Source: CAYUKK01 sp964445305 (GTDB lineage Bacteria; Acidobacteriota; Aminicenantia; Aminicenantales; UBA8522). Taken from it: a DNA stretch of 29,705 bases. This document shows, one piece after another, positions 1 through 7,503 of this stretch. The stretch covers positions 1 to 29,705 of the forward strand of contig CAYUKK010000060.1 of the NCBI GenBank assembly GCA_964445305.1, given 5' to 3'. Under the pieces are notes generated by a model. The model ran no database searches. It was not told the origin of the DNA and saw only the letters and a program-made list of their open reading frames with translations. The position numbers were made by a program, and so were the translations under genes. The stretch's first letter is position 1. Each line of letters opens with the position of its first letter.

Positions 1-305
1 ATGACCCAGAAGAACGCCCATCCGAAAAGAAAACCCGCCCAGTCTCCATAAGCTTCTTTGAGGTAGATGAACTGCCCGCCAGCCCGGGGGAACATTCCCC
101 CCAGCTCAGCAAAAGTTAGAGCTCCACAGACAGTGATGAACCCGCCGATAAGCCAGACCATGAGAATCATCCATGGCGAAGGAACAAACTCAGCAATGAA
201 GCCGGTGGTCATGAAGATGCCCGAGCCGATGACGCTCCCCATGACCAAAAAAACGGCATCGAGGAGGCTCATCTTTTCAATAAATCCCCTTCCTTCTTTC
301 TCCAT
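1..305 (-). CDS. APC-superfamily amino-acid permease, N-terminal fragment (cut by window edge)
   Basis: The reading frame opens at an ATG at 305 and stays open to the left edge, giving about 101 residues. The product is predicted to be an inner-membrane amino-acid or polyamine transporter. After a short basic N-terminus the sequence has the first APC helix signature, VMGSVIGSGIFM, about residues 20-31, where the GSGIF segment normally lines the substrate site. A second hydrophobic helix and the motif TFAELGGMFPRAGGQFIYLKEAYG follow in two stretches, typical of helices 2-3 in this superfamily. A possible promoter lies 29-55 bp upstream. Substrate cannot be told from this fragment. The family assignment is firm; the subfamily is not. 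Confidence 0.85.
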   Translation of the reverse strand, partial: MEKEGRGFIEKMSLLDAVFLVMGSVIGSGIFMTTGFIAEFVPSPWMILMVWLIGGFITVCGALTFAELGGMFPRAGGQFIYLKEAYGDWAGFLFGWAFFWV

Positions 306-333
306 GCCGCTCTCTCTTTTTTTGATTTTACTG

Positions 334-360
334 ATTATACTTTTTTCCATTGTCTGTCAC
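334..360 (-). promoter_or_regulatory. Candidate sigma70-type promoter for the permease
   Basis: On the minus strand a perfect TATAAT (334-339) lies 15 bp downstream of GTGACA (355-360), which matches the -35 consensus at five of six positions. The spacer is shorter than the usual 17 bp, which lowers confidence. Transcription would start about 20 nt before the permease ATG. Confidence 0.4.
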
Positions 361-488
361 AAACTCAACTCCTCTTCAACTCTCGTCTCTTTTTTATTTT
401 TCCTTTTTTCCTTACTCTTTATCCAGAAGAAAGAGTGAGTAACGACCTCGATACTCATTATCTTTTTTATTTTCAATAAGTTAAGATA

Positions 489-506
489 ATGTCGGCATGC
501 CGACAT
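489..506. promoter_or_regulatory. Perfect 18-bp palindrome upstream of parAB (operator or parS-like site)
   Basis: ATGTCGGCATGCCGACAT is a perfect inverted repeat about 180 bp before the parA start. Its left end overlaps GATAAT (485-490), a possible plus-strand -10, although no good -35 is visible. The outer TGT...ACA matches the ends of the classic parS 16-mer, but the centre (GGCATGCC) differs from CACGTG. It could be an operator for ParA/ParB autoregulation or for the permease, or a diverged parS. Confidence 0.5.
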
Positions 507-688
507 AAACCCCATCATCAGCCCCTCCGCGCCATTATCGCCATCCTTCAGCCTCCTCGTCTTCAGTAGGGGAGAGGGTCTCCTTCCGGATTCACCGTCG
601 TCCGGCATGTTTTTTATTGAAGATTGCTTTTTTCTTTTTCTTCTATTATGCTATGGCTTAAAATCGCGGCTACGACCGGAGACGACGC

Positions 689-1453
689 TTGATTATCGCC
701 ATCACTAACCAAAAAGGCGGCGTGGGCAAGACGACAACCGCTCTCAACATTTCCGCCGCCCTCGCCCTGATGGGCCAAAAAATCCTCCTTGTTGATACTG
801 ACCCCCAGGCCCACAGCACCGTTTCTGTTGTCAATGAACCGAGCCGCTATCATAAATCCCTCTTCGATGTCCTCATGCACCAGGAAGAATCCATCGAAAA
901 AATCATCACCCGCTCCACCATCCCCGGCCTCGACATCGCCATTTCCAAGATATCCATGGCTAAACTCGAGCCCTCGCTTCTTGGAGAAATAGACGGTCAC
1001 TTTCGACTCAAGGATGTGCTCGAGCCCGTTCGCCACAAGTATGACCACATCATCATCGACACGCCGCCAACGCTGGGCTTGATTACGCTCAATTCCCTCG
1101 TCGCCGCCACCCATATCCTCATTCCCATCCAATCTTCCTATCTTTGCCTCGAAGGCACGGATGACCTTCTCGAGACTATCGACAAGGTAAAGCGAGTCGC
1201 TAACCCCGAGCTCCGTATTCTCGGCATCCTCATCACCCTCCATGACAAAAGGACGAACATCTCCAAGGACGTTGTCAGGCGCATTCGAAAAGTCTTTGGC
1301 GACCTCGTTTTTAAGACCTATGTTTCAAAGAGCGTCAAGCTCGAGGAAAGCCCAGCCTATAAAGAATCCATTTTTACTTATGCTCCGTCCTCTGTCGGAG
1401 CTTTCCAATACAGAAAAATCGCTGAGGAGATTATCGAGCGTGCCAAAAATTAG
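689..1453 (+). CDS. parA: ParA/Soj-family chromosome-partitioning ATPase
   Basis: Predicted 254-residue ParA ATPase. It would bind DNA non-specifically as an ATP dimer and, with ParB, segregate replication origins. The deviant Walker A box KGGVGKTT is at residues 9-16, the Walker A-prime segment LLVDTDPQAHST at 33-44, and IIDTPP, the Walker B region, at 122-127. Length and absence of an N-terminal helix-turn-helix fit the chromosomal Soj type (ParA Ib-like), not large plasmid ParA. The start is a TTG at 689, seven bases after GGAG (678-681). An upstream ATG does not fit, because the protein already begins at the first beta strand (MIIAITNQ). The 3' end overlaps parB by 14 bp, so the two are surely co-transcribed. 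Confidence 0.95.
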   Translation: MIIAITNQKGGVGKTTTALNISAALALMGQKILLVDTDPQAHSTVSVVNEPSRYHKSLFDVLMHQEESIEKIITRSTIPGLDIAISKISMAKLEPSLLGEIDGHFRLKDVLEPVRHKYDHIIIDTPPTLGLITLNSLVAATHILIPIQSSYLCLEGTDDLLETIDKVKRVANPELRILGILITLHDKRTNISKDVVRRIRKVFGDLVFKTYVSKSVKLEESPAYKESIFTYAPSSVGAFQYRKIAEEIIERAKN

Positions 1454-2273
1454 AAGGTCAGGCCTTCCTGAGTCCATTGCCATGCGCCATGATGGCCATT
1501 TTGTTGAGCTCATCTCGTCTCGCTCCGCGGGCCCCCGAATCCGGATGATTCCCCTCGACAAGATCGACCCTAACCCACAGCAAGCCAGAAGTGAGCTCGG
1601 AAACCTGGATGAACTCATGGCTTCTATCCAAGCTAAGGGTATCCTTGAGCCCATCCTTGTCCGCCCCAAGAACAATCGCTACGAGATTATTGCCGGCGAA
1701 CGCCGCTATGTCGCTTCCAAGAACCTCGGCCTTACTCAAATCCCGTGCATCGAAATGAATGTCCGTGATAATGAAGCTCTCGAGCTAGCCCTTATCGAGA
1801 ATCTTCAGCGCAAGGACCTCGACGTTTTCGAGGAAGCAGATGGCCTGAGCGCCCTGGTCGATATCTATGGCTACAACCACAGCCAGTTAGCCGAGAAAAT
1901 TGGCAAGGCTCGCTCGACGATTACTGAAATCATCAATGTAGCCCGCATTCCAAAAAGGCTCCGCGACCTCTGCAAACAATATGAAATCACCAGCCGGAGC
2001 ATGCTCATCGAAATCGCCAAGCTCGATAATGAGGACGGCATGGAGAGCCTCATCCATGAGATCGGCGAAAAGGGCCTTCGCCGCGAAGACACACGAGAGC
2101 TAACTAAAAAATTAAAGGGCAAAATAAAGAAAACGAAGCCTTTTGTTTTTCATTATACCCCCAAAAGAACCGACCATTTTCACCTTCGCCTCGAATTCAA
2201 GAAGCAAAACGTAACAAAAGAGGAGATTATCAGGGTCCTTGAAGAAATCATCGCTCAGCTCAAAGGAAAATAA
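1440..2273 (+). CDS. parB: ParB/Spo0J-family partition protein
   Basis: Predicted 277-residue centromere-binding CTPase partner of ParA. The N-terminal domain has IPLDKIDPNPQQAR (about 37-50), the GERRY box (86-90) and ENLQRKDL (120-127), which are the nucleotide-binding and parS-spreading motifs. The GERRY box reads GERRYVAS rather than the usual GERRxRA. A helix-turn-helix follows at about 147-170 (YNHSQLAEKIGKARST), then a charged linker and a C-terminal dimerisation region. I chose the GTG at 1440: GAGGAG lies at 1424-1429, 10 bases upstream, and the frame then overlaps parA by 14 bp, as is common for translational coupling. The frame is open further upstream only as a shadow of parA. Confidence 0.93.
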   Translation: MPKIRRSGLPESIAMRHDGHFVELISSRSAGPRIRMIPLDKIDPNPQQARSELGNLDELMASIQAKGILEPILVRPKNNRYEIIAGERRYVASKNLGLTQIPCIEMNVRDNEALELALIENLQRKDLDVFEEADGLSALVDIYGYNHSQLAEKIGKARSTITEIINVARIPKRLRDLCKQYEITSRSMLIEIAKLDNEDGMESLIHEIGEKGLRREDTRELTKKLKGKIKKTKPFVFHYTPKRTDHFHLRLEFKKQNVTKEEIIRVLEEIIAQLKGK

Positions 2274-2733
2274 AAAGGGGAATAATTGTCCTATAAAATT
2301 AATTAGTTGACATAATATTCCTTATGCGACGCACCGGCCACGCTTTTCCCTTTTCTTTTTTTAAATTCTCTAAAAAACGCTTTCTTAACCGTTTGATTTT
2401 TCCCCCGCCGTGCTTTAGCAAATTATTAATTTGCCCTGGTTTAAACGGCTCCAATGAAAGTTATCCTTTTCAGGTTAAGATCAAAAAAATTTCGCGTTCG
2501 GGATGCTATGTTCAGCTTGCGCAGAAAGGATTTTCTATAAGGGTTAAGTCTTAGCAGCTTATAAATAAGAGATATTCACAAATAGTAGAAGCGGTTGGCT
2601 TTGGCCTTAAGCTCCTTATCACCACTCCCCTTCCCCGCGCTCAGGAGAGGGGATAACGCGGTTCCCTCGAGATCTCGGCTCTGTTGTTTAATCTTTTAAG
2701 GCCTGGCCTCGTTTTTCTTAGTCGGGCATCATC
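2274..2733. other. Gene-poor AT-rich gap
   Basis: This 460-bp stretch lies between the 3' ends of parB (plus) and the small protein at 2734 (minus). It is richer in A/T runs than its neighbours. It contains a small hairpin, GCAAATT-3 nt-AATTTGC (2418-2434), and an isolated TTGACA (2307-2312) with no -10. A 76-codon frame (2324-2554) has no ribosome-binding site and an unfamiliar sequence, so I do not call it a gene. No intrinsic terminator with a clear T-tract is visible for either flanking operon. Confidence 0.55.
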
Positions 2734-2946
2734 CTAGAATCGGACGAGCCGCTTCTTGAACCCAAGGCAGATAAAATTGTCTTTTTCAGCCTTCTTTATC
2801 TTGTTAAGGGCAAGGTCCAAAAGAACCTGCCTCTTTTCGGGGTCTCTCTTGATCATCTTCCTGTACCTTGGAAACCCGAGGCGATCCCGAAGAAGCAGGA
2901 TTTCGACAACCGACTTTTCAGGCAGAATTCTTCCTGGTCGTTTCAT
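2734..2946 (-). CDS. Small basic protein paired with nucleotidyltransferase (unrecognised)
   Basis: A 70-residue protein I do not recognise. It is lysine- and arginine-rich, with no cysteine pair, membrane segment or signal peptide. The N-terminal half (KSVVEILLLRDRLG) and C-terminal half (QVLLDLALNKIKKAEKDN) could be amphipathic helices. Its ATG overlaps the stop of the nucleotidyltransferase gene by four bases (ATGA, 2943-2946) and has no ribosome-binding site of its own, so it is probably translated by coupling. A tightly coupled small partner suggests a two-gene module such as toxin/antitoxin, but the sequence itself does not prove a function. It may also be a small regulatory subunit. 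Confidence 0.6.
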   Translation of the reverse strand: MKRPGRILPEKSVVEILLLRDRLGFPRYRKMIKRDPEKRQVLLDLALNKIKKAEKDNFICLGFKKRLVRF

Positions 2947-3551
2947 GGTTGCTTTATATAGATCTCTTTGAGCGCTCTTAGCTCCTCTATCGTATCATTT
3001 TCAGGAAGAACGGCTTTCTTTTCGAGGTATGTCCAGTCGAGCTCGTCGCCGTAGCGTCGGACCAAAAGCTCCGTCATTTCGCAATCCACCTCAGATTTCC
3101 AGTGCTTGCAGGCATTCAGGCGGTCAATAATCAGGTCCTCAAGGCCCACCACTGCACAGCTCAGCCCTTCTTCAAGCTCCACCGTTTCTTGGGGCGAACT
3201 CTCACCCGAAAGATAGGAAGCTGGAACTTCTACGGCCATATCCAATCCCTCGTGGATCCAGTATCGACCTTTCTTAGAGAAGCCTAACTCGAGAAGGACC
3301 GTATCCATTGCCTCTGTATCATCGTAGGCTAAGTCAATATCAGCCGTAAAATAGACGCCCCGCGTATAATAGGCAAGGGCCACCCCTCCAATGAGCACTG
3401 GTCTCCTTTTTCCCCTGTCCTCGAGGAGACGCGTGATGAGGCCGGTCATGAGGAGTTGTCGGGCCAACGGGGCCTGCGTTTGCCCGATCTTCTCCATGAT
3501 TTTCTGGGCGTCCACGGATGTTATATTACCAGCAAAAAAAAGGTGAAACAA
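2943..3551 (-). CDS. Nucleotidyltransferase-fold protein (AbiEii/DUF6036-like)
   Basis: Predicted 202-residue protein with the pol-beta/MNT nucleotidyltransferase core. VLIGGVALAYYTRG (about residues 52-65) is the GG-S/A glycine motif. ADIDLAYDD (about 70-78) supplies the two metal-binding aspartates (DxD). A later VGLEDLIIDRL segment is the helix seen in AbiEii/DUF6036 proteins, including toxins of type IV toxin-antitoxin pairs. The true substrate is unknown. The first in-frame start is TTG at 3551; alternatives are GTG at 3515 and ATG at 3497, and none has a good ribosome-binding site. The gene lies 61 bp after rho on the same strand and overlaps the next gene by 4 bp. Family membership is likely; a toxin role is only inferred. 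Confidence 0.75.
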   Translation of the reverse strand: MFHLFFAGNITSVDAQKIMEKIGQTQAPLARQLLMTGLITRLLEDRGKRRPVLIGGVALAYYTRGVYFTADIDLAYDDTEAMDTVLLELGFSKKGRYWIHEGLDMAVEVPASYLSGESSPQETVELEEGLSCAVVGLEDLIIDRLNACKHWKSEVDCEMTELLVRRYGDELDWTYLEKKAVLPENDTIEELRALKEIYIKQP

Positions 3552-3612
3552 GCGATGGGCCCGGCCCGAACGACGATGGGAAAGCCTCGTCAGCGACTCG
3601 AAAAGCTGTGCC

Positions 3613-4893
3613 TTAAAGCCCTTTGCTCATAGCGTTCAGGAAGTCGGCGTTCGTTTTGGTCTTTCCCAGTTTCTCGATGAGAAGCTCCATGGCCTCAACT
3701 TCAGACAGCTGACTCAACACTTTTCTTAGAATCCAGATACGGTTGAGGTCAGTCTCGCCGAGAAGGAGCTCTTCCTTGCGCGTGCCCGACCGGTTGATAT
3801 CGATAGCCGGAAAGAGGCGCTTGTCGACCAGCCGGCGGTCGAGGTTAATCTCCATGTTGCCCGTGCCCTTGAACTCCTCGAAGATGACGTCGTCCATCCG
3901 GCTCCCTGTGTCGACAAGAGCTGTAGCCACAATGGTCAAACTGCCGCCCTCTTCGATTTTCCTGGCCGAGCCGAAGAATTTTTTGGGCTTGTTGAGGGCG
4001 TTGGCATCGATGCCCCCGGAAAGCACCTTTCCCGAGGGGGGAATGATGGCATTGTGCGCCCGGGCCAGCCGGGTAATGCTGTCGAGGAGGATGGCCACAT
4101 CTCTTTTGATTTCGACCAGGCGCTTGGCCTTCTCGAGAACGATGTTAGCCACTTGAGCGTTTCGCGCCGGTGGCTCGTCGAAGGTTGAGGCGACGACCTC
4201 GCCGTTGACGCTCCGCTGGAAATCCGTGACCTCCTCTGGCCTCTCAGCCACCAGGAGGACGATGAGAAAAATCTCAGGATGGTTCCGCTCGATAGACTTG
4301 GCAATCGTCTTGAGCAAAGTCGTCTTGCCGGCGCGGGGCGGCGAGACTATCAAGCCTCTCTGGCCTTTGCCGATGGGCGTCAAGAGGTCCATGACTCGGG
4401 CGTTCATGTTCTTCGGGTTGCCATCCTCCAGGTTGATCTTTTCGAAGGGGTAAAGCGGCGTCAGGTGCTCAAAATGGACGTTGCGGCGCATATCCTGGAG
4501 CACGTCCGGGTGGGTGAAGTTGATGGCCTCAATTTTGATCAAGGCGAAGTACTTCTCCCCGTTCTTGGGCGGCCGGACAACACCCGAAATCGTATCCCCT
4601 GTCCGAAGCTGGAATTTTCTGATTTGGGAAGGAGAAACATAGATGTCATCGGGGCTCGGCAGGTAGCTGAACTCCGGCGCCCTGAGGAAGCCAAACCCAT
4701 CCTCCAGGCACTCCAGGACGCCTTCTGAAAACAGCAACCCGTTTCTCTTTGCCTGGGCTTCGAGGATCTTGAAAATCAGGTTGTGCTTGTTCGAATCCTC
4801 GATTTCGCCGTCCTCGACGCCCACCTGGCCGGCAATCTTCTGGAGTTCCTTTTTTTCTTTTTCTTCGAGCTCAACCAAACTGTACTCTTTCAT
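3613..4893 (-). CDS. rho: Transcription termination factor Rho
   Basis: Predicted 426-residue hexameric RNA helicase that ends transcription and enforces transcription-translation coupling. It has an N-terminal helical Rho-N region (1-50), then the RNA-binding cold-shock/OB fold with ECLEDGFGFLR (about 61-71) and DDIYVSPSQIRKFQLRTGD (82-100). The Walker A SPPRAGKT is at 184-191, followed by the ATPase core with LLVAERPEEVTDF and LLDSITRLARAHN. The Q- and R-loop regions (SGGIDANAL, GSLTIVATALVDTGSRMDD) are intact. Length is normal and there is no large N-terminal insertion. The ATG at 4893 is preceded by GGAG. It follows lon by 172 bp; two hairpins in the gap suggest partial separation of transcription. 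Confidence 0.97.
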   Translation of the reverse strand: MKEYSLVELEEKEKKELQKIAGQVGVEDGEIEDSNKHNLIFKILEAQAKRNGLLFSEGVLECLEDGFGFLRAPEFSYLPSPDDIYVSPSQIRKFQLRTGDTISGVVRPPKNGEKYFALIKIEAINFTHPDVLQDMRRNVHFEHLTPLYPFEKINLEDGNPKNMNARVMDLLTPIGKGQRGLIVSPPRAGKTTLLKTIAKSIERNHPEIFLIVLLVAERPEEVTDFQRSVNGEVVASTFDEPPARNAQVANIVLEKAKRLVEIKRDVAILLDSITRLARAHNAIIPPSGKVLSGGIDANALNKPKKFFGSARKIEEGGSLTIVATALVDTGSRMDDVIFEEFKGTGNMEINLDRRLVDKRLFPAIDINRSGTRKEELLLGETDLNRIWILRKVLSQLSEVEAMELLIEKLGKTKTNADFLNAMSKGL

Positions 4894-4925
4894 CTTGCTC
4901 CTTCTCCTCTATTCTATTTTCCGTC

Positions 4926-4973
4926 CCCATGACGAGGGAGTCATGGGAACGGCCTCGCCTCTTCGGAGCGAGG
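4926..4973. other. Two tandem hairpins between lon and rho
   Basis: CCCATGAC (4926-4933) pairs with GTCATGGG (4940-4947) across a 6-base loop. CCTCGC (4953-4958) pairs with GCGAGG (4968-4973). On the minus strand neither is followed by a clear T-tract, so they are not textbook terminators. They may slow RNA decay, attenuate read-through from lon into rho, or take part in Rho autoregulation in its leader. Confidence 0.4.
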
Positions 4974-5066
4974 TCTCGTTTTCGGTTGATTTTTATTCAG
5001 TTTATTCAGGCTGATGTCCGTCAGCTCATCCAGAAACGAAAAGACAACCTCCAGCCGATTCTTTTA

Positions 5067-7502
5067 TCAATGCGGGAAAGGAGGTTCGGCGGAGCCTTCC
5101 CCTTCTGCTTCTTGAGGAGAAAGCTCAGTCGCCGCCGCCGCTTTCTCCTTTTCCTTGGAAGGTTTCTGGGGAAGTTCGCTCGTCAGGGCTATTTTGAGGA
5201 CCTCGTCCATCGTCTCGACGAGATGGATGCGCAGGTCCTGCTTGATCACTTTCGGGACGTCCTTCAAATCGGGCTTGTTGTCGAGGGGAATGATGGCCTC
5301 GCGAATGCCCTCCCGGTGCGCCGCCAGGAGCTTCTCTTTGATCCCGCCAACGGGCAGGACCTTTCCCTTGAGGGTGATTTCGCCGCTCATCGCCACCTTG
5401 CGGTTGACGGGAATTTCAGTGAGCAAGGAGATGATCGATGTAGCTATGGTGATCCCGGCCGAAGGTCCCTCCTTAGGCGTTGCCCCCTCAGGGACATGGA
5501 TATGGATATCAAAATTCTTGTGCAAATCTTTGGCGATGTTGAGCTCGTAGATCTTGCCGCGGACGTAGCTGAACGCCGCTTGAGCCGATTCCTGCATGAT
5601 TTCGCCGAGCTGGCCGGTCAGAGTAAAATTCCCCTTGCCGTGGACTTTGGTCGCCTCGAAGGTGAGGAGTTCGCCGCCGAATTCAGTCCAGGCCATGCCG
5701 ATAGCAGCACCGATCTCGTCCTTCTTGTCGATTTCCGACCGGCGGTACTTGGGAATGCCCAGGTAAGTTTCGAGGTTCTTCGGCGTCACCCGCTCGCTGT
5801 GCTCCTTCCCTTTCTGGACAACCTTCTTGACCAGCTTGCGGCAGATGGAGGTGATTTCTCTTTCCAGGTTTCGCACCCCTGCTTCCCGGGTATACTCCCG
5901 GATAATCTTCTGGATGGCCTGGTCGGTTATTTTCAGGTTCGATGGCCTCAGGCCGTGGGCTTTCATCTGCTTGGGAATGAGGAACTTCTTGGCGATCTGG
6001 AGCTTCTCGTCCTCGGTGTAGCCGGGAAGGCGGATAACCTCCATCCGGTCGACAAGAGGACGGGGGATCGGCTCGAGCATGTTCGCCGTGACGATAAACA
6101 TAACCTGGGAGAGGTCGAAGTCTGTGTCGATATAATGGTCAAGGAAGGTGCTATTCTGCTCGGGGTCGAGAACTTCCATCAAGGCTGAGGCCGGGTCGCC
6201 GCGAAAATCCATGCTCATCTTGTCGACTTCATCGAGGAGAAAGACAGGGTTCTTGGTGCCAGCGCGCTTGATCATCTGGATGATTCGACCGGGATAGGCG
6301 CCGATGTAGGTCCGGCGATGGCCCCGAATCTCCGCCTCATCGCGGACACCACCCAAGGAAAGACGGACGAATTTCCGTCCCGTGGCGCGAGCGATGGAGC
6401 GGCCCAGCGAGCTCTTCCCGACGCCCGGCGGACCGATGAGTCCCAGGATAACACCCTTGGGGTTCTTGACGAGCTGGCGGATGGACAGGTACTCGATAAT
6501 CCTTTCTTTGACCTTCTCCAGGCCATAATGGTCCTCGTCGAGAATCCTCTCCGCTTCCTTCAAATCCCTTTTCTCGCGGCTTTTCTTGTTCCAGGGAAGA
6601 GAAATGAGCCAGTCCAGATAGTTCCGGCACACTGTCGCTTCGGCCGACATGGGCGGCATGGTTTCCAGCCTTTCGATCTCCTTCAGCGCCTTTTCCTCGG
6701 CATCGGGAGGCATGTTGGCTTTCTTGACCTTCTGCTTGAGCTCCTCGATTTCGTTCGGTTGATCCTCCTTGCGCATGCCCGGAGCAGCCGGCCATACGGG
6801 CTGACGGCTTTCCTTGCCAGAAATCTTCTGACGCTCATTCTTGAAGCCTTCGCGTCTGAGTTTCGAATGGACTTTCAGGATTTCGTTTTCGAGCAGGTAA
6901 TTGAGCCGCCGGATTCTCTCGAGGGGGTTGATGGTCTCGAGGAGGTTCTGCTTTTCCTCGAGCGGCACGAAGAGATGGGAAGCGATGATGTCGCTGATGC
7001 GCTCGGGAGTTGTGTCCCGCAGGGCGGGAATGATGGATTCAATGTTGGTGTTCTGGTTAAGCTTGAGGTAATCCTCGAAAAGCGCCAGGACTCTTTTTAA
7101 AAGCTCCCGGATTTCCGGGCTCTGGTCCTCGATCTCCCGAAGCACCTTGGCCAGGACTTGATAATAGGGATAGGTGCTCAGGTACTCGATGATGCGGGCC
7201 CTCTTCTTGGCTTCGACGATGACCTTGACGTTCTTGTCGTCAGACTTGACGGTGCGGATGATTTTGGCCGTGACGCCGAGGGAGTAAATATCCTTGGGCG
7301 CCGGGTTATCCAGGGAGGCATCCATCTGGGCAGCGAGAAAAATCATCTTGTCTTTTTCCATGGCCTTATCCAAGGCCTGAATGGACGAGGACCGTCCAAT
7401 GATGAACGGCACGAGGGTAGAGGGGAAAATGACCAGGTCACGGAGGGGAATGAGCGGAATGTTGCGAATCACCTCCGAAGAATTGTTCATGTCGTGTGTC
7501 AT
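5067..7502 (-). CDS. lon: ATP-dependent Lon protease
   Basis: Predicted 811-residue cytosolic AAA+ protease that degrades misfolded and regulatory proteins. The Lon N-domain is at about 14-210 (IPLIPLRDLVIFPSTLVP). A coiled linker is followed by the AAA+ module with Walker A GPPGVGKS at 357-364 and Walker B VFLLDEVDK at 420-428. The C-terminal protease domain carries the Ser-Lys dyad at S681 (PKEGPSAG) and K722 (GGIKEK), almost the Escherichia coli numbering. The tail after about 780 is charged and low complexity. The ATG at 7502 has GGGAG six bases upstream and sits one base after the clpX stop, so clpX and lon are co-transcribed. Confidence 0.98.
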   Translation of the reverse strand: MTHDMNNSSEVIRNIPLIPLRDLVIFPSTLVPFIIGRSSSIQALDKAMEKDKMIFLAAQMDASLDNPAPKDIYSLGVTAKIIRTVKSDDKNVKVIVEAKKRARIIEYLSTYPYYQVLAKVLREIEDQSPEIRELLKRVLALFEDYLKLNQNTNIESIIPALRDTTPERISDIIASHLFVPLEEKQNLLETINPLERIRRLNYLLENEILKVHSKLRREGFKNERQKISGKESRQPVWPAAPGMRKEDQPNEIEELKQKVKKANMPPDAEEKALKEIERLETMPPMSAEATVCRNYLDWLISLPWNKKSREKRDLKEAERILDEDHYGLEKVKERIIEYLSIRQLVKNPKGVILGLIGPPGVGKSSLGRSIARATGRKFVRLSLGGVRDEAEIRGHRRTYIGAYPGRIIQMIKRAGTKNPVFLLDEVDKMSMDFRGDPASALMEVLDPEQNSTFLDHYIDTDFDLSQVMFIVTANMLEPIPRPLVDRMEVIRLPGYTEDEKLQIAKKFLIPKQMKAHGLRPSNLKITDQAIQKIIREYTREAGVRNLEREITSICRKLVKKVVQKGKEHSERVTPKNLETYLGIPKYRRSEIDKKDEIGAAIGMAWTEFGGELLTFEATKVHGKGNFTLTGQLGEIMQESAQAAFSYVRGKIYELNIAKDLHKNFDIHIHVPEGATPKEGPSAGITIATSIISLLTEIPVNRKVAMSGEITLKGKVLPVGGIKEKLLAAHREGIREAIIPLDNKPDLKDVPKVIKQDLRIHLVETMDEVLKIALTSELPQKPSKEKEKAAAATELSPQEAEGEGSAEPPFPH

Positions 7503-7503
7503 T

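Larger units (their letters stand above)
306..688. other. Intergenic region between divergent permease and parA
   Basis: This 383-bp stretch holds the candidate permease promoter and an 18-bp perfect palindrome. The rest is pyrimidine-rich on the plus strand, with long T/C runs. I see no convincing gene: the open frames here lack ribosome-binding sites and have low-complexity, unfamiliar products. No strong -35/-10 pair is visible close to parA. Confidence 0.6.

Noticed and set aside
357..608. 83-codon minus-strand frame between the permease and parA
   Set aside because: It spans the palindrome and pyrimidine runs, has low-complexity Lys/Glu sequence and no start context.
2324..2554. 76-codon plus-strand frame after parB
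   Set aside because: No ribosome-binding site, biased composition (Phe/Lys from A/T runs) and no recognisable family.
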